Translations under genes and position numbers: made by a program
The notes under the pieces: generated by a model
Told to the model about the DNA's origin: nothing
The model's input: the letters and a program-made list of their open reading frames with translations, nothing else
Databases searched by the model: none
Shown here: positions 25,591 to 34,370 of the stretch, in pieces
Layout of the letters: each line of letters starts with the position of its first letter
Numbering within the stretch: the stretch's first letter is position 1
DNA from: Prosthecobacter sp. SYSU 5D2
Lineage (GTDB): Bacteria > Verrucomicrobiota > Verrucomicrobiia > Verrucomicrobiales > Verrucomicrobiaceae
Length of the DNA: 64,000 nucleotides
Direction: 5' to 3'
Assembly: GCF_039655865.1 (NCBI RefSeq)
Contig: NZ_JBBYXL010000008.1
Span: forward strand, 186,001-250,000

Positions 25591-28197
25591 ATGCCCTCCA
25601 CGACCCTGACCCGCAGAAAACTGCTCGCCGATTCCGCCACACTCACCGCCGGGGCCTTGATCGCACCTCACCTGAAAGGCCAGCAAGCCTCACCCGCGCC
25701 TGCACCGGAGTTCGCCAGCCGCTGGGAGAATGATCTGGACCGTGTGTGGCTGGGCGCGGACTATTGGGCCAATCCCATGCAGGACTGGCAGGTGAAGGAT
25801 GGCCGCGCCGAATGCATCGAGGCCAAGGCCAACCGCAATGTTCATGTGCTGACCCGCCAGCTTGGCGACCACAGCGGTGATCTGCACATGAAGGTCCGCA
25901 TCGGCCGCGTGGGCGGTGGGTCACTGGCTGGTGATGGCAAGGGCAGCGCGGGTTTTAAAATCGGCATCCTTGGCACTTTGCGGGACCACCCGGAGCTGCG
26001 CGATTACCGCAACAACCTCGCCTTCAGCAGCGGCTGGGACGTCGGCTTCACCGCCGCAGGCGGCCTGTTCTTTGGCGACTCCCGCCAGGCTGAAAAAGAG
26101 GCCGTGGCTTTGGGTGAAGCCGAGGCCGTGGAGCTGGAGCTGCAAGTGCAGCCTGCGGGGGCAAACTACGCCCTCACCCTCACCGTGCGCGATGCCGCAG
26201 GAGGCAAGATGCTGGGCGAACTGAAGCGCAACGACGTCCGCCCGCTCCAGCTCATTGGCAACCTGGCCATCGGCTGCAACTTCGGCCCGGAGACCGGGCC
26301 GCGTGCTGCTGCGAAGAAAAAGGGCGGTGGCCCAGGACCGGGCCTCGGCCAGTTTTGGTTCAGCCACTGGACGGTGAAGGGCAGCAAGGTCGTCGCGAAT
26401 GAAGACCACCGTTTTGGCCCCATCCTCTTCAATCATTACACGCTCAGCCATCGGGTGATGAAAATGAGCGCGCAGATGCCGCCGCTGGGCGCTGATGATG
26501 TGCAGGAGGTGGTGATTGAGACCAAGGCTTCCGGTGCAGACTGGAAAGCGGTGGCCACTGCCCCCATCCATCCCCAGGCCCGCACGGCCACCTTTGAAAT
26601 TCCCGGCTGGCAGGATGACCAGGACGTCCCTTACCGCCTGGCTTATACCTTGAAGTCCAAAAGCGGCCAGACCGTGCATCATTACCCAGGCACCATCCGC
26701 GCCAATCCTGTTTCGCAGGAGGTCTTCAGCATCGCCGACATCTCCTGCAACATCCACACGGCTTTCCCGAATGCGCCGTATGTGGACAGCGTGGCGAAGC
26801 TAAACCCGGACTTCATGGCCTTTGTCGGCGACCAGTTTTATGAAAGCACCGCCGGTTACGGCGTGCAGCGTGAGCCCCTGCAACCCGCCATTCTGGACTA
26901 CCTGCGCAAGTGGTACTTCCATGGCTGGACCTGGCGCGATCTGACCCGCGACCGCCCCAGCGTCTCCCTGCCGGATGACCATGATGTGTATCAGGGAAAT
27001 CTGTGGGGAAGAAATGGTGCCCCCCAGACCCAGAGCCAGGAGGCCGGCGGCTACCAGATGAATCCGGAATGGGTCAATGTCGTCCACCGCACCCAGACCG
27101 CGCACCATCCTGCCGCCTATGACCCGGATCCCAGCCAGCAGGGTATAACCAACTATTACGGAGCCATGACTTATGGCGGCATCAGCTTTGCCATCCTGGC
27201 CGACCGCCAGTTCAAATCCGCACCGGAGGGCAATGTGCCTCCCACCGACAGCCGCGCCGACCACGTCATCAATCCGGCGTTCGATCCCAAATCCGCCGAC
27301 CTCCCCGGCCTGGAGCTGCTCGGGGCCAGACAGCTCCAGTTTCTGGAAGAGTGGGCACACGACTGGAAGGACGCGGAAATGAAGGCCGTGCTTTCCCAGA
27401 CCATCTTCACCGGCATGGCCACCACCCACGGCGGCGAGCGCGAAGTGCTGCGCATTGACTATGACCAGAACGGCTGGCCGCAGACCGCCCGCAATGCCGC
27501 CCTGAAGGCCATCCGCAAATCCTTCGCCTACCACATCGCCGGGGACCAGCATCTGCCCGGCTTGGTTCATTACGGCATTGATGAGCACCGCGATGCCGGG
27601 GTCGGCTTTGCCGGGCCTGCCGTCAATGTGGGCTACCAGCGCTGGTGGGAGCCCAATGAACAGGTGCATGCCAGCAAGCCCGGACAGGGCCTCACCGGAG
27701 ACTTCACCGACCACTTCGGCCATCCCATGACCGTGCTCGCTGTGAAAAACGGCGTACTGGAGCCGCGCAAGGATGCCATGGGCAACTGCACAGACAAGGC
27801 CTCCGGCTTTGGCATGGTTCGGTTTAACAAAAAGGATCGCACCATCCTCTGCGAGTGCTGGCCCTTTGGCATCGACTTCGGCCAGCCCGGTGCCGCCCAG
27901 TTTGACACCTGGCCCGTCCTCAGCCGCCAGCTTGAGCAGTACGGCCGCAAGCCCGCCGCCCACCTGCCCAAGCTCACCATCACCGGGGCTGAAAAACCCC
28001 TGGTCGAAGTTTTGGATGCCGAGGGCAGCCTCGTCTATGCCTTGCGCCTCGCCACCTCCGAGTTCCAGCCGCATGTCTTCAGCGAGGGGAAATACAGCGT
28101 CCGCATCAGCCATCCGGAAACCGGTGCCCACAAGATTCTGGAAGCGCTGCCCGCCAAACCCGGCAACAGCGAGACACTGGCTGTGGCGCTGGGGTGA
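25591..28197 (+). CDS. PhoD-like alkaline phosphatase/phosphodiesterase
   Basis: An 868-aa Tat-type protein (TRRKLLADSATLTAG near the N-terminus). The first about 350 residues form an extra beta-rich domain (WANPMQDWQVKDGRAECIEA, then SGFKIGILGTLRDHPEL-like strands). The PhoD core starts with FSIADISCNIHT, then PDFMAFVGDQFYE, SVSLPDDHDVYQGNLWG and GISFAILADRQFK, ending with a His-rich region (YHIAGDQHLPGLVHYG). These Asp, Asn and His residues fit the metal-binding calcineurin-like PhoD fold. It probably releases phosphate from organic phosphodiesters outside the cytoplasm. Confidence 0.88.
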   Translation: MPSTTLTRRKLLADSATLTAGALIAPHLKGQQASPAPAPEFASRWENDLDRVWLGADYWANPMQDWQVKDGRAECIEAKANRNVHVLTRQLGDHSGDLHMKVRIGRVGGGSLAGDGKGSAGFKIGILGTLRDHPELRDYRNNLAFSSGWDVGFTAAGGLFFGDSRQAEKEAVALGEAEAVELELQVQPAGANYALTLTVRDAAGGKMLGELKRNDVRPLQLIGNLAIGCNFGPETGPRAAAKKKGGGPGPGLGQFWFSHWTVKGSKVVANEDHRFGPILFNHYTLSHRVMKMSAQMPPLGADDVQEVVIETKASGADWKAVATAPIHPQARTATFEIPGWQDDQDVPYRLAYTLKSKSGQTVHHYPGTIRANPVSQEVFSIADISCNIHTAFPNAPYVDSVAKLNPDFMAFVGDQFYESTAGYGVQREPLQPAILDYLRKWYFHGWTWRDLTRDRPSVSLPDDHDVYQGNLWGRNGAPQTQSQEAGGYQMNPEWVNVVHRTQTAHHPAAYDPDPSQQGITNYYGAMTYGGISFAILADRQFKSAPEGNVPPTDSRADHVINPAFDPKSADLPGLELLGARQLQFLEEWAHDWKDAEMKAVLSQTIFTGMATTHGGEREVLRIDYDQNGWPQTARNAALKAIRKSFAYHIAGDQHLPGLVHYGIDEHRDAGVGFAGPAVNVGYQRWWEPNEQVHASKPGQGLTGDFTDHFGHPMTVLAVKNGVLEPRKDAMGNCTDKASGFGMVRFNKKDRTILCECWPFGIDFGQPGAAQFDTWPVLSRQLEQYGRKPAAHLPKLTITGAEKPLVEVLDAEGSLVYALRLATSEFQPHVFSEGKYSVRISHPETGAHKILEALPAKPGNSETLAVALG

Positions 28198-28250
28198 GCA
28201 GGTTTTTGGAGACTTGCCAGCACTCCAAATTGGGCTAACTTGCATGCATC

Positions 28251-28454
28251 ATGAGCCTCACCACCTTGATGCATGAAGCCGCCCAACTGGATACCGAAAG
28301 CCAGCGCAAGCTGATCGGATACCTGGTGAGTCTTCGTGATGAGCAGATGCCCGGACACCGCCAGGAAATGGCCCGGAGGATTGATGACCAGACGCCCGAA
28401 AAATGGCTGACGCTTGACCAGCTTGATGCAAAACTTGCGATGCTGGATTCATGA
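28251..28454 (+). CDS. Antitoxin-like small protein of a toxin-antitoxin pair
   Basis: A 67-aa helical protein (starts MSLTTLMHEAAQLDTESQRK) that ends with LTLDQLDAKLAMLDS. The size and the leucine-rich helices resemble antitoxins that neutralise ParE/RelE toxins. It overlaps the following toxin gene by 4 bp (28451-28454, ATGA), the usual arrangement. No DNA-binding motif can be firmly identified, so autoregulation is only assumed. Confidence 0.7.
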   Translation: MSLTTLMHEAAQLDTESQRKLIGYLVSLRDEQMPGHRQEMARRIDDQTPEKWLTLDQLDAKLAMLDS

Positions 28455-28708
28455 ACGAATACTGTCTTCTCATCGCTTACGAGGTGTTAATATTTCTCGA
28501 GAGACTGCCCTCCAAAGATCGAAAAAAGTTGAGAGACAGTTTTGTGCAAATCAATTCCTGGCCCTCTCAGTATTCTGATTTCAAAGAACCCGATGGTACG
28601 GGCCGGGCACTTGATGTCCACATCTGTGGCCGCTATGCAATCCGTTATTGGGAGGACTTCGCTGACCGCCACGTAAAGATACTGGACGTTTCAATGGCTG
28701 ACCGTTAA
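28451..28708 (+). CDS. ParE/RelE-family toxin
   Basis: An 85-aa protein with the RelE-superfamily fold pattern: helical FLERLPSKDRKKLRDSFVQI, then the beta-strand core LDVHICGRYAIRYWEDFADR, ending in VKILDVSMADR. The GRYAIRYW strand and the terminal VKILDV strand are typical. It would act as an mRNA interferase (RelE-like) or gyrase inhibitor (ParE-like); sequence alone does not decide which. The gene has visibly more A/T than its neighbours (TTAATATTTCTCG near the start), suggesting recent acquisition. Confidence 0.8.
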   Translation: MNEYCLLIAYEVLIFLERLPSKDRKKLRDSFVQINSWPSQYSDFKEPDGTGRALDVHICGRYAIRYWEDFADRHVKILDVSMADR

Positions 28709-28779
28709 GCCAGGCGAGAGTGATTCAGTCACTCCTACTTGCAGTCCGCCGAATCCGGGCGCAGCATCGGGGTCACATT

Positions 28780-29619
28780 ATGAGCCAACCTACTTCCATC
28801 GGCATTCTCGGACTGGGCATCATCGGCAGCCGCGTGGCTGAAAACCTGCGCCAGGCAGGGCACGACGTGCATGTCTGGAGCCACACGGCCCGCGAGGTGG
28901 CTGGGGCGCAGCCCAGCCCGCAGGCCGTGGCTAGCGTGGCGAAGGTGATCCAGATCTTTGTGCGTGATGGGGAAGCGCTGATTCAGGCGGTGCGCGACAT
29001 GCAGCCAGCACTGACTGCGGAGCATGTGGTCATCAACCACGCGACCGTGAGCAAGGAGGCGACGCTGGAGGCGGCCGCCCTCTGCCAGCAGAGCGGAGCC
29101 GCCTTTCTGGATGCGCCTTTTACCGGCAGCAAGATGGCGGCGCAGAATGCGAAGCTGGTGTATTACGTTGGCGGCTCTGCGGAGGTGCTGGAGCGGGTGC
29201 GCCCCATCCTGGAAGTCTCCTCCACCAAGATCCTGCCGCTGGGTGAGGTGGGCGATGCGATGGTGCTGAAGATCGTCACCAACCTGGTCACGGCTGTCAC
29301 GGTGAAGGCGGTGGCGGAAGCGGCGGCCATCACCCACAGCCAGGGCATTCCCCTGCCCCATCTGCTGACGGCGCTGGAAAACAATGCGAACTATTCCCCC
29401 CTCATCGGCATGAAGCTGCCGACCATCATCAAGGAGGATTTTGAGGCGCATTTTTCCCTGCGCAACATGCTGAAGGATGCGGACTTCGCGCGGGATCTGG
29501 CGGCCCAGGCCAGCCTGCCTACACCCGCGCTGGACTGCACGACGGAGGCGATGCGCAGCGGTGTGGAAGCTGGGCAAGGCGACCAGGATTTCTCCATCAT
29601 CGGCAAAATTTCTGCCTAA
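28780..29619 (+). CDS. NAD(P)-dependent beta-hydroxyacid dehydrogenase
   Basis: A 279-aa 3-hydroxyisobutyrate dehydrogenase-like enzyme (GLYR/6PGDH family). The ATG at 28780 gives MSQPTSIGILGLGIIGSRVA with the Rossmann GxGxxG. The substrate-binding strand reads FLDAPFTGSKMAA and the catalytic Lys lies in VLKIVTNLVTAV, within the family's NLLxAxx-like helix. The C-terminal helical domain ends in DQDFSIIGKISA. The frame extends upstream to 28720 but that part looks non-coding. The natural substrate (3-hydroxyisobutyrate, glyoxylate or succinic semialdehyde) cannot be decided. The next gene starts 2 bp later. Confidence 0.9.
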   Translation: MSQPTSIGILGLGIIGSRVAENLRQAGHDVHVWSHTAREVAGAQPSPQAVASVAKVIQIFVRDGEALIQAVRDMQPALTAEHVVINHATVSKEATLEAAALCQQSGAAFLDAPFTGSKMAAQNAKLVYYVGGSAEVLERVRPILEVSSTKILPLGEVGDAMVLKIVTNLVTAVTVKAVAEAAAITHSQGIPLPHLLTALENNANYSPLIGMKLPTIIKEDFEAHFSLRNMLKDADFARDLAAQASLPTPALDCTTEAMRSGVEAGQGDQDFSIIGKISA

Positions 29620-29621
29620 CC

Positions 29622-30473
29622 ATGATTGCTAATCTTTACAATACTGTGACCACCATCGGGGCCTGCGTGAACCTTTCCAGCCGGGCCAAATGGCGGCTGT
29701 CCGGTGGTGACCGCATCCGCTACCTGAACGGCCAGGTGACCAATGATGTACGCATGGCCAAAGACAATGCGGCGCTGTATGCCTGTGTGACCAATTTGAA
29801 GGGCAAGATTGAAGCGGACATTTTTATTCATGCCGCGCCGGATGGGGAAAGCCTGCTGCTGGATGCCGATGCCAGCCTGCGCGAAAGCCTGGGCCTGAGG
29901 CTGGAGAAGTACATCATCGCGGATGATGCAGTGCTGGAGGATGTGACGGATGACTGGCAGCTCTGGCACCTGCTGGGCAGCCAGCAGCCGCCGGAGGGCG
30001 GACATGCGCTGGCGAATGACCTGCGCTTTGGTCTGCCGGGCACGGATGTGTGGCTGCCAGCGGGCACGGATGTTTCCTCGCTGAGCACTCTTTCCGCTGA
30101 AGAGGCAGAGACACTGCGCATCCTGCAAAAGGTGCCTGCCTTTCCCCATGAGCTGAATGCGGACACCTTCCCCCAGGAGGCCGGTTTGGAAGACACGGCG
30201 ATGAGCTATACCAAGGGTTGCTACATCGGCCAGGAGATCCTTTCACGCATCAAAACCACGGGCAAGATGCCGCGCCAGCTCATCGCCTGGAGCAGTGAAA
30301 CTAGCCTGGCTGTGGGTGAGGTCATCGTGAATGAAGAAGGCAAGGAAGTGGGTCGCATCACCAGTGCCGCCTGGCATCCCGTCAAAGAGGTTTTTGTGGG
30401 GCTGGCGTATGTAAAGCAGTCCTCGGCTGAGGGTGTTTTAAAGACGGCGGCGGCAGACCTGCAGATCGTTTAA
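29622..30473 (+). CDS. ygfZ: YgfZ/GcvT-family folate-binding protein
   Basis: A 283-aa protein with the YgfZ signature KGCYIGQEILSRI (K-G-C-Y-x-G-Q-E) near residue 200. The N-terminus has the GcvT-like opening RYLNGQVTNDVRMAKDN and the mature fold resembles aminomethyltransferase. YgfZ binds a folate and helps assemble or repair Fe-S enzymes in the cytoplasm. It starts 2 bp after the dehydrogenase, indicating an operon. The oxygen-sensitive Fe-S fumarase in this window is a possible client, but that link is inference. Confidence 0.88.
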   Translation: MIANLYNTVTTIGACVNLSSRAKWRLSGGDRIRYLNGQVTNDVRMAKDNAALYACVTNLKGKIEADIFIHAAPDGESLLLDADASLRESLGLRLEKYIIADDAVLEDVTDDWQLWHLLGSQQPPEGGHALANDLRFGLPGTDVWLPAGTDVSSLSTLSAEEAETLRILQKVPAFPHELNADTFPQEAGLEDTAMSYTKGCYIGQEILSRIKTTGKMPRQLIAWSSETSLAVGEVIVNEEGKEVGRITSAAWHPVKEVFVGLAYVKQSSAEGVLKTAAADLQIV

Positions 30474-30513
30474 TGTCTTCTCATCGCTTTTTGTTTCGCT
30501 CCGTACGTGCCCC

Positions 30514-33063
30514 ATGTCCGCCCCTGCCCTGCCTATTTTTGAAATCCGTGATGCCGTCGTTTCGTGCCTGCATGACCCGAAGGTTCCGAACCTGCTGATC
30601 AAGGCCCCGACGGGTTCAGGCAAGTCCACGCAGGTGCCGCAGTTTGTCCTGGATGCGGGCATTCTCAAGGAAGGCCAGCGCTGCATCGTGCTCCAGCCGC
30701 GCCGCATCGCCGCGCGCATGCTGGCACAGCGGGTGGCGCGGGAGCGCAATGCCCGGCTGGGCGGCGAGGTGGGCTATCAGGTGCGGTTTGATAATGTGAC
30801 CTCCCGTGACACGCGGCTCATCTATGTGACCGAAGGCGTGATGCTGCGGCTGCTGATGGAGGACCCGGAACTGTCCAAGGTGGGCTGCATCGTCATTGAT
30901 GAATTTCACGAACGGCATCTGGATGGTGATCTGGTGCTGGCTTGGGCCATCGCCCTGCAACGGGCGCGCCGGCCGGACCTGAAGATCATTGTCATGTCCG
31001 CCACACTGACCCCGGGGCCGCTGACGGAATTCATGCAGCCGGTGGAGCTGCTGGAATCCAAAGGCCGCACCTTCCCGGTGACGGTGCGTTATCAGTCACC
31101 TAACAAAAACGTACGGACGAATGAGCTGGAGCCCGTTTGGGAGCAGGCCGCACGCGCCTGCGAAGCTCTCGCTGCCGAGCTGGGAAGCAGCGGCGACATC
31201 CTGGTTTTCATGCCCGGTGCGTTTGAGATCCGCAAGACGATGATGACGATGCAGGGTCGCAGTTTTGCCAAAGGCCGCCGCATTGTGGCGCTCCATGGTG
31301 AACTTTCCCCGCAGGACCAGGATGCGGCGGTAACGCCCGGGGAGCAGCCGAAGATCATCGTCAGCACCAACGTGGCGGAAACCTCCCTCACCATCGAAGG
31401 CGTGCGCGCCGTGGTGGATGCAGGGCTGGCACGCATCGCCAGTTATGATCCGCGCCGTGGCATCAATACGCTGACCATTCAGAAGATCAGCCGCGCGAGT
31501 GCCGAGCAGCGGGCGGGGCGTGCAGGTCGTCTGGGCCCTGGCATCGCGCTGCGGCTATGGCCTGAGCGGGAGCACATTCATCGCGCGGAAAGCGAAGCCC
31601 CGGAAATTCAACGCTTGGAGTTAGGCGAGGCGCTCCTGGCCCTGCATGTGGCCTCGGCCAAGGCCAGGCTGGAGATTGAATGGTTTGAGAAACCGGCGGA
31701 GGCAGCCCTGGCACGGGCGGAGGGTCTGCTGCATGACCTGGGAGCCATTTCGCAGGGGCGGCTGACCCCCACAGGACTGAAAATGTCCGCCTTTCCCACA
31801 CACCCGCGTTTTTCACGCATGTTGTTAGCCGCCTCTGAAAACGGCTGTGTAAGGGAGGCTGCCCTCTGCGCGGCCATCGCCCAGGGGCGGGACATCCTGA
31901 TGGTGGGCAAGAACAATGCCTCGCATAAAAACGAGGACTTTTGGGAGCCGGGCGACCTGACGGAGTTTCAGGCGCTGCTGCGTGCCTTCATCCGCGCGGA
32001 GGCCATGAACTTCGATCCGCAGGCCTGCATTCCCCTGAATGTCCACGCGATGGCCTCGCGCGAGGCCGCACGCAGCTATGACCAGTTTTTACGCCTGGCC
32101 CAGCGGGCCGGCCTGGTCATCAATGACGAGGTGGCCGAGGCAGAATCTTTGGCGAAAACTTTGTTAGCCGCCTTCAGCGACCACCTGGGTGTGGAGACCA
32201 GCGGCGGCAGCCGCATCTACCGCGTAGCCGGTGGCTACAGTGGAAACCTGGCCAAGGATGCCCACATCAAACCGCCGCGCCTGCTTGTGGCGGCGGAGAT
32301 CACGGAGGTGCAGGGAAAGGCGCTGACGGTGCAGCTCAACCTCGTGACCAAAGTGGAGGAGGACTGGCTGCGTGAGATGTTCCCGGATGACTTCACCGTG
32401 GGCAAGCGGGCGCAGTATGATGCGGTGAACCGCCGGGTGATGAACCTGGAGGAGGTGCGCTTTCGCAGCCTGGTGCTGAGCAGTCGTGAAAAGGGCGAGC
32501 CGGATCACAATACCGCCGCCACTCTGCTGGCAGATGAGGTCATCGCCGGACGGCTGACGCTGACGCTGTGGAACGAGCGTGTGGAGCAGTGGATCACCCG
32601 GGTGAACTGCCTGGCCAAATGGATGCCTGACCTCGAGATCCCGCCCATCACAGAGGAGGACCGCCGCATCATCATCGAGCAGGTGTGCCACGGCGCCACC
32701 GCCTACCGCCAGCTCAAGGACAAGGATGTCTTCCCGGCCCTGCACCAGTGGCTGAGTCATGCGCAGCGGGATCTGCTGGACCGCTATGCCCCTGAGCGGC
32801 TGAACCTGAAAAACGGCAAGACCGCCCGCATCGTCTATGATGAAAAGCAGCCGCCCAGCGTCAGCGTGGTGCTGCAGCAGATGTATGATGTGAACGAGAA
32901 TCCGAAGGTGGCCGGCGGCCGCGTGACGGTGACTGTTCACCTCCTCTCCCCCGCCCAGCGCCCCATCCAGACCACCGGTGACATTGGCCGCTTTTGGAAG
33001 GAAGGTTACCCAGCCGTGCGCACGCAGCTAAGAGGACGCTATCCGAGGCATGAGTGGCGGTGA
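30514..33063 (+). CDS. hrpB: ATP-dependent helicase HrpB (DEAH type)
   Basis: An 849-aa superfamily 2 helicase, close to E. coli HrpB (809 aa). Walker A is APTGSGKST (residues 31-39); the DEAH box reads DEFH (129-132) followed by ERHLDGDL; motif III is VMSATL, and helicase motif V/VI is VSTNVAETSLTIEGV and ASAEQRAGRAGRLGPG. HrpB has a specific C-terminal domain, visible as the region from about residue 700 that ends with GRFWKEGYPAVRTQL. Substrate and cellular role of HrpB are poorly known; an RNA helicase role is assumed. It follows ygfZ by 40 bp. Confidence 0.92.
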   Translation: MSAPALPIFEIRDAVVSCLHDPKVPNLLIKAPTGSGKSTQVPQFVLDAGILKEGQRCIVLQPRRIAARMLAQRVARERNARLGGEVGYQVRFDNVTSRDTRLIYVTEGVMLRLLMEDPELSKVGCIVIDEFHERHLDGDLVLAWAIALQRARRPDLKIIVMSATLTPGPLTEFMQPVELLESKGRTFPVTVRYQSPNKNVRTNELEPVWEQAARACEALAAELGSSGDILVFMPGAFEIRKTMMTMQGRSFAKGRRIVALHGELSPQDQDAAVTPGEQPKIIVSTNVAETSLTIEGVRAVVDAGLARIASYDPRRGINTLTIQKISRASAEQRAGRAGRLGPGIALRLWPEREHIHRAESEAPEIQRLELGEALLALHVASAKARLEIEWFEKPAEAALARAEGLLHDLGAISQGRLTPTGLKMSAFPTHPRFSRMLLAASENGCVREAALCAAIAQGRDILMVGKNNASHKNEDFWEPGDLTEFQALLRAFIRAEAMNFDPQACIPLNVHAMASREAARSYDQFLRLAQRAGLVINDEVAEAESLAKTLLAAFSDHLGVETSGGSRIYRVAGGYSGNLAKDAHIKPPRLLVAAEITEVQGKALTVQLNLVTKVEEDWLREMFPDDFTVGKRAQYDAVNRRVMNLEEVRFRSLVLSSREKGEPDHNTAATLLADEVIAGRLTLTLWNERVEQWITRVNCLAKWMPDLEIPPITEEDRRIIIEQVCHGATAYRQLKDKDVFPALHQWLSHAQRDLLDRYAPERLNLKNGKTARIVYDEKQPPSVSVVLQQMYDVNENPKVAGGRVTVTVHLLSPAQRPIQTTGDIGRFWKEGYPAVRTQLRGRYPRHEWR

Positions 33064-33270
33064 TGGCCGGAGACCCAGGACTGTTCGTGTTTATTGCCGG
33101 GTATTGGTGTTAATTGGAAAGATCTTTTTAAAACCATTAATGCTCACTAAGACACTAATGTTAAAAACTAAAAATGGATGTTTCTGTCATGTGCTTATCC
33201 GCCGTCCGGAGCACCGTCGCTGCACGCAGGGCAGAATCTTTGATCGCACGAAGCTCTCCCAATCCCCGCA

Positions 33271-34215
33271 TCAGGGCACTTCTTCGCCGGAGCCGGTGTA
33301 GATCCATTTTTCGACACGGCCGTTCTTGATCTGGGCTTGGGCTTCGGTGTCAAATTTGCCGAACATGGTCTGCGTTTCGTATTTCACGATGACGGTCCAC
33401 ACGCCGTCCGTATTTTGGGGCTCGCCCCATTCCTTGATGGCTTCGGGTTTGATCTCGGTGACCTGACCGGAGTTCATGCTGGCCAGCAGCAGAGGATAGG
33501 TGCCGTCTTTGTCGCGGGCAGGCTTGTCATTGCTGGCGCTGACGCTGGCGGTGGCGCCTTTCGTCGGTGGCGGTGCGTTCTTGGCGCGCTCAGCGGCGGC
33601 GAGTTTAAATTCATGCGCACGGCGGAGAGTCTCCACGCGGGCGACCTTCCATTTGTCATAGATTTCCGTGAGGACTTCCTTCAGGTTGGTGTCGTCCATA
33701 CCCACTTTGCCGCGCATGGGGGAGGTGTCGGTGGGGGAGACGAGGATTTCATTTCCCTCCTGGCCGACGGCGAAGATGGAGCCGCCTGCCTTCACCTGGG
33801 TGGAAGCGGTGGAATTGCCGATCTTCATTTGCAGGTTGAGGTCCTTTTTCAGGATGACCTGGCGTGGAAAGGCGCTCTTGGGAATGTTGGTCCAGTTTTG
33901 AGTGGCCACATCAATCGGATCAAAGACAGGCGGCACGAACTCCCCTTCCTTGGGCATGACAGGCGCCGGGGCCGGAGCCTCCACCATCGGTGCGGGCTTG
34001 GGTGCCTCCATGACCGGTTTAGGCTCTTCCATCACCGGCTTCGGCGGGGCCACGACTGCCACTTCCTTTTTAGGCTCCGGCTTGGGTGCTTCCACGACTT
34101 CCTCCTGGGGCTTGTGCTTCTCAAACTTCATTGCATCTGCAATCTGCGGATACACATATTGATAGGCCGCATAACCAACAGCAGCGGCGAGAATGAGAAC
34201 GAGGATGCCTTTCAT
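33271..34215 (-). CDS. Membrane-anchored protein with Pro/Lys-rich spacer
   Basis: A 314-aa protein with an N-terminal membrane helix (MKGILVLILAAAVGYAAYQY). Residues about 36-90 form a Pro/Lys/Glu-rich spacer of repeated PKP-like units (EAPKPEPKK, EEPKPVMEAPKPAP), probably spanning the periplasm. The folded rest contains DLNLQMKIGNSTASTQVKAG and the C-terminal MFGKFDTEAQAQIKNGRVEK. I do not recognise the family. The spacer layout is like TonB-type or tip-anchored periplasmic adaptors. A 207-bp AT-rich spacer without a gene separates it from hrpB. Confidence 0.7.
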   Translation of the reverse strand: MKGILVLILAAAVGYAAYQYVYPQIADAMKFEKHKPQEEVVEAPKPEPKKEVAVVAPPKPVMEEPKPVMEAPKPAPMVEAPAPAPVMPKEGEFVPPVFDPIDVATQNWTNIPKSAFPRQVILKKDLNLQMKIGNSTASTQVKAGGSIFAVGQEGNEILVSPTDTSPMRGKVGMDDTNLKEVLTEIYDKWKVARVETLRRAHEFKLAAAERAKNAPPPTKGATASVSASNDKPARDKDGTYPLLLASMNSGQVTEIKPEAIKEWGEPQNTDGVWTVIVKYETQTMFGKFDTEAQAQIKNGRVEKWIYTGSGEEVP

Positions 34216-34370
34216 AGCAGTGGAACAATGGGGGAAATTGCGGGAAACTCAAGGACAGCCTTCTGCTCCCTTCGTGGAATAAAACGCGGCTGCACGCTTA
34301 ATCTTGGGATTGAAGTGCGTTTCCGCAAAAATGAGAAAATTCCTTGGGGTGGCGGGGAGGAAAAACTCTC

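Noticed and set aside
33064-33270. AT-rich 207-bp spacer after hrpB
   Set aside because: It contains no ORF, no clear terminator and no promoter pair; only low-complexity AT-rich DNA between convergent genes.
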